In this document: positions 1 through 5,129 of the stretch, in pieces
How the letters are laid out: each line of letters opens with the position of its first letter
Numbering within the stretch: the first letter of the stretch is position 1
DNA from: F23-B02 sp963640555
GTDB taxonomy: Bacteria > Bacillota > Clostridia > Oscillospirales > Oscillospiraceae
DNA: 5,222 bases
NCBI GenBank assembly: GCA_963640555.1
Contig: CAVHZB010000105.1
Location: 1-5,222, forward strand
Direction: 5' to 3'
Made by a program: the position numbers and the translations under genes
The notes under the pieces: generated by a model
Databases searched by the model: none
Seen by the model: the letters and a program-made list of their open reading frames with translations, nothing else
Told to the model about the DNA's origin: nothing

Positions 1-15
1 GAATGTATAGCTATC

Positions 16-21
16 GGAGGA
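16..21 (+). promoter_or_regulatory. Shine-Dalgarno site of the hydrogenase gene
   Basis: CGGAGG lies 6 nt long with 7 nt between it and the ATG at 28. It decides the start: the reading frame stays open to the left edge of the window without a stop, and a second ATG follows at 37, but only ATG 28 has a strong, well-spaced site. No promoter can be judged because just 27 bases precede the gene. Confidence 0.75.
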
Positions 22-27
22 CTGTGC

Positions 28-1560
28 ATGAGAGGAATGGAGACCGGTAAGACCCGGATACGACACGAGGTTTTTACCGAGATAGCCCGTATGGCCTATG
101 AAGGCGGAGATTACGCCAGAACGCTGGAGGAGCTGCCGTATAAGATCTGTCCCGGCGATCCCGACGAGATCGGTCCCTATATGACCAACCTGCTCATTGA
201 GCGCGCCATTATCGGCGAGAGGCTTCGCCTTGCAATGGGTCTGAGTATGCGCAAGCTCGGCGTGCATAACAACATATCCGACAGCGTTGAGGAAACGGTC
301 ATCACCGAGAAGTATTACGAGCCGCCGCTTATAAATGTAATAAAATTTGCCTGCAACCGTTGTCCGGACAATCTCATAAAGGTCACCAACGGCTGTCAGG
401 GCTGCCTTGAGCACCCGTGCATCGAGATATGCCCCCGCAAGGCAATAAGCAAGGTAAACGGTCGTGCGCATATCGACACCGAAAAGTGCGTGCGCTGCGG
501 CAGATGCCTCGATGCGTGCTCATTTTCGGCGATAATCCGTCAGGAGCGCCCGTGCAAAAAGGCGTGCGGCATCGCCGCCATCGGCAGCGACGAGCTCGGC
601 AGGGCGAAGATAAATTACGACAGATGCACATCCTGCGGTCAGTGTCTGGTAAACTGCCCGTTCGGTGCCATCTCCGACAAGAGCCAGATATTCCAGACCA
701 TAATGGCGATAAAGAGCGGCATTCCTGTGTATGTCGTGCTCGCTCCGGCGTTCGTCGGTCAGTTCGGTCCGGATGTCACTCCCGAGAGGATGAAGCCCGC
801 ATTCAAGCGTCTCGGCTTTGAGGATGTCTATGAGGCGGCGATAGGCGCGGATCTGTGCGTTATCGAGGAGGCCGCCGACTTCCTTGAGGAGGTCCCCTCA
901 AAGCATCGGTTCATGGTCACCTCCTGCTGCCCCTCGTGGAGCGACATGGTAAAGAAAATGTTCCCCGAAATGGCCGAAAACATATCCGTTGCAATGACAC
1001 CCATGGTGCTCACCGCAAGGTTTGTCAAAAAGACTCACCCCGGCTGCAAGGTCGTGTTCGTCGGTCCGTGCGATGCAAAAAAGCTCGAAGCAAGCCGCCG
1101 CACGGTCCGCAGCGATGTCGATTTTGTCCTCACCTTCGAGGAGGTGCTCGGAATGTTCGCAGCAAAGGGCATTGACAAAGAGTGCATCCCTCCCGAGGAG
1201 ACTCAGGCTCTGTCGCAGGCAGGCGCGGACGCGCGCAAGTTCGCAGTTTCCGGCGGTGTGGCTCAGGCTGTGGTAAACGCCATAAAATCCATAGACCCCA
1301 CGCGCGATGTCAAGATAGCAAAGGCTACCGGTCTGCACGAGTGCCGCAAGCTGCTGATGATGGCGCGCGACGGCAAGTACGACGGCTATCTGCTTGAGGG
1401 CATGGCGTGCCCCGGCGGCTGTGTCGCCGGCGCGGGAACGCTCCAGCCGATAGACCGCTCCACCCGTGCGGTGGCAAAATTCGCCGACTGCGCCGAATAC
1501 ACCTGCGCATACGATACGCAGTACAAGGACTTCCTTCCTCTCATAGAGGAAAAGCAATAA
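28..1560 (+). CDS. hydA: [FeFe]-hydrogenase, soluble, group B-like, with ferredoxin-type Fe-S domain
   Basis: Cytoplasmic iron-sulfur enzyme of 510 residues expected to catalyse reversible proton reduction to H2 using ferredoxin electrons. Residues about 109-210 carry cysteines for several [4Fe-4S] clusters: C109/C112, C123-x2-C-x4-C-x3-C135, C154-x2-C-x2-C-x3-C164, C176-x3-C180 and C200-x2-C-x2-C-x3-C210. The H-cluster domain follows with L1 TSCCPSW (298-304), L2 GPCDAKKLE (C348) and L3 MACPGGC (C461, C465), so all four cysteine ligands of the active-site cluster are present, as is the cysteine (C300) that relays protons in CpI of Clostridium pasteurianum. L2 has Gly where classic group A enzymes have Met. 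The gene has no PAS or other sensory domain and no NuoE/NuoF-like partner in view, which points to the monomeric group B type more than to sensory group C/D or bifurcating enzymes. The group assignment is from motif memory. hydA is used as a generic symbol. Whether it works in H2 production or uptake is not visible. Confidence 0.9.
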   Translation: MRGMETGKTRIRHEVFTEIARMAYEGGDYARTLEELPYKICPGDPDEIGPYMTNLLIERAIIGERLRLAMGLSMRKLGVHNNISDSVEETVITEKYYEPPLINVIKFACNRCPDNLIKVTNGCQGCLEHPCIEICPRKAISKVNGRAHIDTEKCVRCGRCLDACSFSAIIRQERPCKKACGIAAIGSDELGRAKINYDRCTSCGQCLVNCPFGAISDKSQIFQTIMAIKSGIPVYVVLAPAFVGQFGPDVTPERMKPAFKRLGFEDVYEAAIGADLCVIEEAADFLEEVPSKHRFMVTSCCPSWSDMVKKMFPEMAENISVAMTPMVLTARFVKKTHPGCKVVFVGPCDAKKLEASRRTVRSDVDFVLTFEEVLGMFAAKGIDKECIPPEETQALSQAGADARKFAVSGGVAQAVVNAIKSIDPTRDVKIAKATGLHECRKLLMMARDGKYDGYLLEGMACPGGCVAGAGTLQPIDRSTRAVAKFADCAEYTCAYDTQYKDFLPLIEEKQ

Positions 1561-1573
1561 AACAGATGATAAC

Positions 1574-1601
1574 AAAAAAACCGCCCCTCGGGGCGGTTTT
1601 T
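1574..1601. terminator. Bidirectional intrinsic terminator between convergent units
   Basis: A run of seven A (1574-1580), a GC stem CCGCCC (1581-1586) with GGGCGG (1591-1596), a CTCG loop, and a run of five T (1597-1601). The A and T runs pair to lengthen the stem. On the + strand it ends the hydrogenase transcript 14 nt after its stop; on the - strand the A run becomes a T7 tract, so it also ends the rarA-DUF951 transcript. Confidence 0.9.
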
Positions 1602-1639
1602 CAGCGTGCAGAGAAGTCTGACTTTTTTGCACGCTGAAA
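1599..1639 (+). repeat. 41-bp near-perfect palindrome (long hairpin) next to the terminator
   Basis: 1599-1617 pairs with 1621-1639 over 19 positions around a CTG loop. The outer 12 pairs (TTCAGCGTGCA and its complement) are perfect. Inside, two of seven pairs are G-T. Those two are G-U in + strand RNA but A-C mismatches in - strand RNA, so the + strand transcript folds better. The 5' arm begins in the T run of the neighbouring terminator and the 3' arm ends 5 nt before the DUF951 stop codon. It has no T tract after it on the + strand, so it is not a standard terminator. It could be an RNA-stabilising stem or a small interspersed palindromic repeat. Structure is certain, role unknown. Confidence 0.7.
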
Positions 1640-1644
1640 TGGCT

Positions 1645-1842
1645 TTACAAGGCTTCTCCGCTGCGTTCAACGGCGCGGATGTTTTTTTCAAATTTACTGC
1701 GCGCTCCCATGACCTCATGCCCGCAGCCGAGGCATTTGAGCTTGAAATCAGCGCCGGTGCGCAGTACCTGCCAGCGCTTTTCACCGCAGGGATGCGCCTT
1801 TTTCATGGTGAGAATATCACCCACACGAATATCCATCGGCAT
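1645..1842 (-). CDS. DUF951 family protein
   Basis: Small protein of 65 residues beginning MPMDIRVGDILTMKK. I recognise the DUF951 family: the early VGD-x2-TMKK-x-HPCG stretch, the GADFKLKCLGCGH core and a basic RSKFEK tail match it. Cysteines in HPCG and CLGCGH could form a metal-binding site, but only three are present, so a full Cys4 site is not evident. B. subtilis YyzM belongs to the same family; its function is unknown as far as I recall. A GTG three codons upstream (1851) would give a 68-residue form, but that GTG is part of the Shine-Dalgarno GAGGTG, so ATG at 1842 is chosen. The gene starts 10 nt after the rarA stop and is co-transcribed with it. Confidence 0.88.
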   Translation of the reverse strand: MPMDIRVGDILTMKKAHPCGEKRWQVLRTGADFKLKCLGCGHEVMGARSKFEKNIRAVERSGEAL

Positions 1843-1848
1843 CGTAAG

Positions 1849-1854
1849 CACCTC
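1849..1854 (-). promoter_or_regulatory. Shine-Dalgarno site of DUF951, overlapping the rarA stop codon
   Basis: On the - strand the bases read TGAGGTG: TGA is the rarA stop and GAGGTG the ribosome binding site, 6 nt before ATG 1842. This overlap suggests that ribosomes finishing rarA help start DUF951. Confidence 0.8.
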
Positions 1855-3112
1855 ATTTTTTTATCTCGTCCCAGTATTTTTTGGCGGCCTGCTCTATCCT
1901 GTTTCCGCCGTAATCGTAATACCTTGCACCCTTGAGCGCATCGGGCAGATATTGCTGCCGCACCCAGTGATTGGGATAGGAATGCGGGTATTTGTAGCCC
2001 TGCTCGCGCTCAAAGCCCGTGCCGTCGGCATGGACATTCTGAAGCTCCCGCGGCGGGGGACCGCTTTTTCCCGCACGCACATCGGCAAGGGCCGCGTCTA
2101 TCGCCATAACGCCGCTGTTGGACTTCGGCGCGGTGGCAAGGAATATAACGGCCTCGGCAAGCGGCAGCCGCGCCTCCGGCATACCGAGCTGGAGCGCGGA
2201 ATCGACGCACGCCTTCACTATCGGCACCGCCTGAGGATATGCAAGCCCTATGTCCTCGCTCACCGAGCACAGGATGCGCCGGCACGCACCCACAAGGTCG
2301 CCCGCCTCCAGAAGCCGCGCAAGGTAATGCAAAGCGGCATCCGGGTCGGAGCCGCGCAGCGACTTCATCAGCGCCGAGAGCGCGTCATAGTGCTCGTCGC
2401 CGTCTCGGTCATAGCGCATGGCGCTGCGCTGGGTCACGCTTTTTGCGTCCTCAAGGCTTATTACCGCCTTGCCGTTTTCGATGCTCGCCGTTGAAAACAG
2501 CAGCTCCACCGCGTTTATCGCCTTGCGCACATCGCCGCCGCAGGCCTGACTTATCCGCGGTACGACGCCGGCTTCGAGCTCAGGCTCCGCGCCGTTTTTT
2601 TCGGCAAGCAGTCTGAACGCACGCTCAACGGCAGGCTCGGCCTCTCCGGGCGTAACCGGTTTGAATTCAAACACCGTCGAGCGGCTGAGAATAGCTCCGA
2701 ACACGCAGAAATAGGGATTCTCCGTCGTTGATGCGATAAGCGTTATGCGCCCGTCCTCGATAAATTCGAGCAGCGACTGCTGCTGCTTTTTGTTGAAGTA
2801 CTGTATCTCGTCAAGATACAGCAGAACGCCGCCAGGTGTGAGCAGAGTGTCAAGCTCGGCGATGATCTCCTTTATGTCGGCAAGCCCCGCCGTTGTAGCG
2901 TTCAGCTTTCGCAGGGTACGGTTGGTCTTCTCCGCGATTATGCGCGCAACGGTCGTCTTGCCCGTGCCTGACGGACCGTAGAATATCATGTTCGGTATGT
3001 TTTCACTCTCGACAATGCGGCGCAGAAGCCCCCTTTCGCCAAGGATGTGCTTCTGCCCGACGACCTCGTCGAGGCTGTGCGGCCGTATTTCGTCTGCAAG
3101 CGGTTTATACAT
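1853..3112 (-). CDS. rarA: Replication-associated recombination protein RarA (MgsA/WRNIP1 family AAA+ ATPase)
   Basis: A 419-residue AAA+ ATPase related to clamp loaders that acts at stalled replication forks and gaps. Seen from N to C: box II-like PHSLDEVVGQ (11-20), Walker A GPSGTGKTT (46-54), Walker B LLYLDEIQ (97-104), sensor 1 region STTENPYF (128-135), the arginine-finger segment LSRST (142-146), sensor 2 GGDVRKA (192-198), then the tetramerisation/C-terminal part ending in the family hallmark HSYPNHWVRQQYLPD. The length matches bacterial RarA (about 420-450). Walker B is followed by QYFNKKQQQ where E. coli has HRFNKSQQ, a variant I associate with Clostridia. The frame stays open 28 codons further upstream, but that extension has no family similarity and overlaps the divergent nth start; ATG 3112 has AGGAG 6 nt before it. 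First gene of an operon with DUF951. Confidence 0.96.
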   Translation of the reverse strand: MYKPLADEIRPHSLDEVVGQKHILGERGLLRRIVESENIPNMIFYGPSGTGKTTVARIIAEKTNRTLRKLNATTAGLADIKEIIAELDTLLTPGGVLLYLDEIQYFNKKQQQSLLEFIEDGRITLIASTTENPYFCVFGAILSRSTVFEFKPVTPGEAEPAVERAFRLLAEKNGAEPELEAGVVPRISQACGGDVRKAINAVELLFSTASIENGKAVISLEDAKSVTQRSAMRYDRDGDEHYDALSALMKSLRGSDPDAALHYLARLLEAGDLVGACRRILCSVSEDIGLAYPQAVPIVKACVDSALQLGMPEARLPLAEAVIFLATAPKSNSGVMAIDAALADVRAGKSGPPPRELQNVHADGTGFEREQGYKYPHSYPNHWVRQQYLPDALKGARYYDYGGNRIEQAAKKYWDEIKK

Positions 3113-3118
3113 ATATTT

Positions 3119-3123
3119 CTCCT
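3119..3123 (-). promoter_or_regulatory. Shine-Dalgarno site of rarA
   Basis: AGGAG on the - strand, 6 nt (AAATAT) before ATG 3112. It selects this ATG over the open upstream extension of the frame. I could not find a convincing -35/-10 pair for rarA in the intergenic region. Confidence 0.8.
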
Positions 3124-3159
3124 GAAGTCGCATTTGCCGTGGCGCGTCGAGCGCCCGTG

Positions 3160-3168
3160 TGGTAGAAT
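3160..3168 (+). promoter_or_regulatory. Possible extended -10 promoter of nth
   Basis: TGG-TAGAAT fits an extended -10 element (TGn plus five of six bases of TATAAT). No good -35 sits at the normal distance, which extended -10 promoters can tolerate. The start of transcription would fall near 3175, right at the Shine-Dalgarno site, giving a leader of only about 12 nt. The match may be chance. Confidence 0.3.
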
Positions 3169-3174
3169 GTGTGC

Positions 3175-3180
3175 GAGGTG
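3175..3180 (+). promoter_or_regulatory. Shine-Dalgarno site of nth
   Basis: GAGGTG is followed by ATGATA and then ATG 3187, a 6-nt spacing. ATG 3181 directly abuts the site and the GTG at 3169 lies before it, so 3187 is the supported start. Confidence 0.75.
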
Positions 3181-3186
3181 ATGATA

Positions 3187-3834
3187 ATGCGTACAAAGCA
3201 GCAGGTGTCGGAGATAGTCCAGCGGCTGGAGGAATGCTATCCTCTCGCCGACTGTACGCTCGATTATAGGAAGGATTATGAGCTTTTGTTTTCCGTGCGT
3301 CTTGCGGCTCAGTGCACCGACGCGCGCGTCAATGAGATAACGCCCGCGCTGTTCGGGCGGTTTCCGACGCTCGAGAGCTTTGCCGGAGCCGATGTCTCGG
3401 AAGTCGAGGAATATGTGCGCTCCTGCGGGTTTTACCGAGCCAAGGCGCGCGACATAGTCGGCAGTGCGAGGCTGCTGCTCGAGCGCTTTGACGGCAGGGT
3501 GCCGGATAATATGGACGATCTGCTCACGCTGCCGGGAGTCGGTCGGAAAACGGCAAATCTCATTCTCGGCGACATATACAAGGTGCCCGGCTCGACGGTA
3601 GTCGACACGCACTGCATAAGAATATCGAACCGTCTGGGCCTCGTTGACGATCTCAAGGATCCGGTGAAAATAGAAGCCGAGCTCCGGCGTCAGCTTCCGC
3701 CGGATAAGAGCTCGGATTTCTGCCACCGCATCGTGCTGCACGGCAGAGCCGTGTGCACCGCTCGCAGACCCGAGTGCGGCAAATGCTGTCTGCGCGATGT
3801 GTGCCAATATGCAGGCGGGCAAGCGAATAAATAG
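3187..3834 (+). CDS. nth: Endonuclease III (DNA glycosylase/AP lyase)
   Basis: Base-excision repair enzyme of 215 residues that removes oxidised pyrimidines and cleaves the abasic site by beta-elimination. The helix-hairpin-helix LPGVGRKTAN (115-124) contains the Schiff-base lysine K121 (K120 in E. coli), and VVDTHCIRISNR (138-149) contains the catalytic aspartate D140 (D138 in E. coli). The C terminus has the [4Fe-4S] loop C190-x6-C197-x2-C200-x5-C206, spaced exactly as in Nth. Length agrees with E. coli Nth (211). All key residues are present, so it should be active. It is divergent from rarA, another DNA-maintenance gene, across 74 bp, and converges on proC. GTG 3169 and ATG 3181 are alternative starts but are less well placed for the GAGGTG site. 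Confidence 0.97.
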   Translation: MRTKQQVSEIVQRLEECYPLADCTLDYRKDYELLFSVRLAAQCTDARVNEITPALFGRFPTLESFAGADVSEVEEYVRSCGFYRAKARDIVGSARLLLERFDGRVPDNMDDLLTLPGVGRKTANLILGDIYKVPGSTVVDTHCIRISNRLGLVDDLKDPVKIEAELRRQLPPDKSSDFCHRIVLHGRAVCTARRPECGKCCLRDVCQYAGGQANK

Positions 3835-3869
3835 CGGTGACGAACTGCGCAAAACACTTCTGCCCTTGG

Positions 3870-3894
3870 CTTCCCCTCAAGGGGAAGGCTTTTT
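3870..3894 (+). terminator. Intrinsic terminator of nth
   Basis: CTTCCCC (3870-3876) pairs with GGGGAAG (3881-3887) around TCAA, then GC and five T (3890-3894). It lies 35 nt after the nth stop. On the opposite strand no T run follows the stem, so it is not an obvious terminator for the convergent proC. A weaker stem, GCGGT/ACCGC (3895-3899/3906-3910), follows directly without a T tract. The rest of the 98-bp gap between nth and proC shows nothing I can name. Confidence 0.8.
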
Positions 3895-3932
3895 GCGGTC
3901 GGAACACCGCAGCAATCGTATCCGCAGGTGCG

Positions 3933-4736
3933 TCAATTCGCCTCCAAAAAGAAATCCTTGTCGATTATCGCCTGAAATGCCTGCTGAACGGCGGTGTCAA
4001 AGCCGAGCTCACGCAGCTTGCACACGCCCTCGACGGTCGTGCCGCCGGGAGAGCACACCGCATTCATGAGCGCTATGGGGTGCTCCGGGCTGTTCATTGC
4101 AAGCGCACCGCTGCCCATGACCGTCGCGGTGGCGATCTCCTCGGCGAGCGGTCTTGCAAATCCCGCACGGACGCCCGCCTCCGCCAGAGCGTCGATGTAC
4201 ATCAGCACGAATGCGCCCGATGCCCCGCCGAGGGCACAGAACGCAGGAAACATATGCTCATCTATATGGTACACCTTGCCGACCGACGAGAATATCGCGT
4301 CGGCGATTTTTATATGTGCATCCGCAGCCGCCTTGCCGCCGCATATCGCCGTGACGGAGGCCTTGACCCTGGCGTTTATGTTCGGCATCACGCGCACGAC
4401 CGGCACGCCCTTTGCAAGACGCTCCTCGTACCACGCGGTGCCCTTGCCGGCGGCAATGGTGAGTACGGTCTTATCCTTGGTTATGCTCTTGCCTATCTCC
4501 TCGATAAGCGCCGGCATGACCTGAGGCTTTACCGCCAGCACTATGACCTCGGACTTTTCGACGACCTCGGCGGCGCTCGCGCAGGGGATGAGCCCGTGCT
4601 TTTCCCTGAGTGCAAGGGTTTTTGCCTCGGAGCGGTTATATCCGTAAAGGTAATCGTTTTTGAACTTCCCGCAGGCTGCCATGCCGGAGATTATGGCTCC
4701 CGCCATGTTGCCCAGACCTATAAATCCGTATTTCAT
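3933..4736 (-). CDS. proC: Pyrroline-5-carboxylate reductase
   Basis: Cytoplasmic enzyme of 267 residues that performs the last step of proline synthesis, NAD(P)H-dependent reduction of 1-pyrroline-5-carboxylate to L-proline. The N-terminal Rossmann fold starts GFIGLGNMAGAI (4-15); YNRS (33-36) is the usual contact for the NADPH phosphate; AVKPQ (68-72) is a family signature. The helical C-terminal dimerisation and active-site domain contains GGASGAFV and the ProC signature around CSPGGTT (228-234). Length fits the family (about 265-280). The frame is open 57 codons further upstream, but that stretch runs through the promoter and riboswitch of the next unit; ATG 4736 has AGAGGT 7 nt before it and begins exactly where ProC proteins begin. 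Single-gene unit, convergent with nth. No proA or proB is in view. Confidence 0.97.
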   Translation of the reverse strand: MKYGFIGLGNMAGAIISGMAACGKFKNDYLYGYNRSEAKTLALREKHGLIPCASAAEVVEKSEVIVLAVKPQVMPALIEEIGKSITKDKTVLTIAAGKGTAWYEERLAKGVPVVRVMPNINARVKASVTAICGGKAAADAHIKIADAIFSSVGKVYHIDEHMFPAFCALGGASGAFVLMYIDALAEAGVRAGFARPLAEEIATATVMGSGALAMNSPEHPIALMNAVCSPGGTTVEGVCKLRELGFDTAVQQAFQAIIDKDFFLEAN

Positions 4737-4743
4737 AGGAGTG

Positions 4744-4749
4744 ACCTCT
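4744..4749 (-). promoter_or_regulatory. Shine-Dalgarno site of proC
   Basis: AGAGGT on the - strand, 7 nt before ATG 4736. It supports the short form of ProC over the longer open frame. Confidence 0.75.
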
Positions 4750-4764
4750 TTTCTTTTTTTCTCT

Positions 4765-4793
4765 ATTTTATCATCGTGCGCCGCGATTAACAA
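4765..4793 (-). promoter_or_regulatory. Sigma-A type promoter of proC
   Basis: On the - strand, TTGTTA (4793-4788) and TAAAAT (4770-4765) are separated by exactly 17 nt, with TGA just before the -10 (an extended -10). Transcription should begin near 4758, leaving a leader of about 22 nt that ends in the Shine-Dalgarno site and has no room for a riboswitch or attenuator. Confidence 0.7.
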
Positions 4794-4838
4794 GGGCGAA
4801 AAGCGGCGACGGCATATTAACAAAATGTGAATTGGGGC

Positions 4839-4866
4839 TTGACAAACATAAAATAACCTATATAAT
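4839..4866 (+). promoter_or_regulatory. Sigma-A type promoter of the lysine riboswitch-transporter unit
   Basis: A perfect TTGACA (4839-4844) and a perfect TATAAT (4861-4866) are separated by 16 nt of AT-rich sequence. The expected start near 4873 is about 12 nt before the riboswitch. The near-consensus elements predict strong transcription, which fits control by downstream termination. The palindrome TCAATTGA (4871-4878) overlaps the start point; its role, if any, is unknown. It is divergent from the proC promoter. Confidence 0.88.
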
Positions 4867-4884
4867 GGGCTCAATTGAACAGGG

Positions 4885-5041
4885 CATGATAGAGGCGCGG
4901 TCGCCATCAGTAGCTTAGTAAAAACGCAGGGAAGCGTTAAGCGAAAGGGGCTATCGCCGAAGGGTCCGGTCCCCCAAGTCCGGATGCCTGGGATGCTGGA
5001 GAATATCCTGCATACTGTCGCTGAGGCGGAGAGCTGTCATG
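4885..5041 (+). promoter_or_regulatory. Lysine riboswitch (L box) aptamer
   Basis: cis-acting leader RNA that binds L-lysine. P1 is CATGATAG (4885-4892) with CTGTCATG (5034-5041), eight pairs including one G-U. Family-conserved stretches are visible: GATAGAGGCGCGG (4888-4900), AGTA (4909-4912), GAAAGGGG (4943-4950), GCCGAAG (4956-4962) and GGAGAGCTGTC at the 3' end. P2 closes with GGCG (4894-4897)/CGCC (4955-4958), its upper stem with GCTTA/TAAGC and AACGC/GCGTT. P3 is TCCGG (4965-4969)/CCGGA (4980-4984). GGGA in the P2 loop (4929-4932) can kiss TCCC in the P3 loop (4970-4973), as in known lysine aptamers. P4 (ATGC 4993-4996/GCAT 5010-5013) and P5 (CGC 5019-5021/GCG 5026-5028) complete the five-helix junction. 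Recognition is by motif and folding by eye. Confidence 0.93.
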
Positions 5042-5066
5042 AGTTCGGCAAGATGTTTTTTCTGTT

Positions 5067-5097
5067 GAGTCATGATCGCATCATGGCTCGATTTTTT
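5067..5097 (+). terminator. Riboswitch-controlled intrinsic terminator
   Basis: GAGTCATGAT (5067-5076) pairs with ATCATGGCTC (5080-5089), ten pairs with one G-U, around a CGC loop, followed by GA and six T (5092-5097). It stands between the lysine aptamer and the transporter start. Its 5' arm contains GTCATGA (5069-5075), also present in the P1 3' strand (5036-5042), so the two compete for the 3' arm. Expected logic: lysine bound means P1 forms and transcription stops; lysine absent means antitermination. Confidence 0.88.
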
Positions 5098-5129
5098 GTT
5101 CAAAATTTATTGTTAAGGGAAGAAGCATC

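Noticed and set aside
1..27. Hydrogenase reading frame continuing to the left edge
   Set aside because: The frame has no stop before 28, so a longer protein is possible, but the CGGAGG site and the family-like start MRGMETGKTRIRHEVF favour ATG 28.
898..1632. 244-codon open frame on the - strand across the 3' half of the hydrogenase
   Set aside because: It is antisense to a gene with full family motifs, resembles no protein, runs through the terminator hairpins, and reflects the GC-rich codon positions of the real gene.
1679..2494. 271-codon open frame on the + strand
   Set aside because: It overlaps DUF951 and the C-terminal half of rarA on the opposite strand; its translation is arginine/histidine-rich without recognisable domains.
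3113..3196. 28-residue N-terminal extension of RarA
   Set aside because: It overlaps the nth start and lacks family similarity; ATG 3112 has AGGAG at the right distance.
2986..3852. 288-codon open frame on the - strand
   Set aside because: It is antisense to the whole of nth, which has all catalytic and Fe-S residues, and it overlaps the rarA N terminus out of frame.
3895..3910. Small stem GCGGT/ACCGC as the proC terminator
   Set aside because: Only five pairs, and no T run follows on the - strand, so termination of proC from it is not supported.
3837..4790. 317-codon open frame on the + strand
   Set aside because: It is antisense to proC and its promoter; composition is that of a shadow frame and it contains no known motif. 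The 176-codon + frame at 3994-4524 is rejected for the same reason.
4737..4907. 57-residue N-terminal extension of ProC
   Set aside because: It would be translated from the proC promoter and the antisense of the riboswitch; ATG 4736 has a good ribosome site and matches the start of all ProC proteins.
5056..5061. T6 run as an earlier terminator after the lysine aptamer
   Set aside because: No stable stem immediately precedes it; the real terminator stem with its own T6 lies at 5067-5097.
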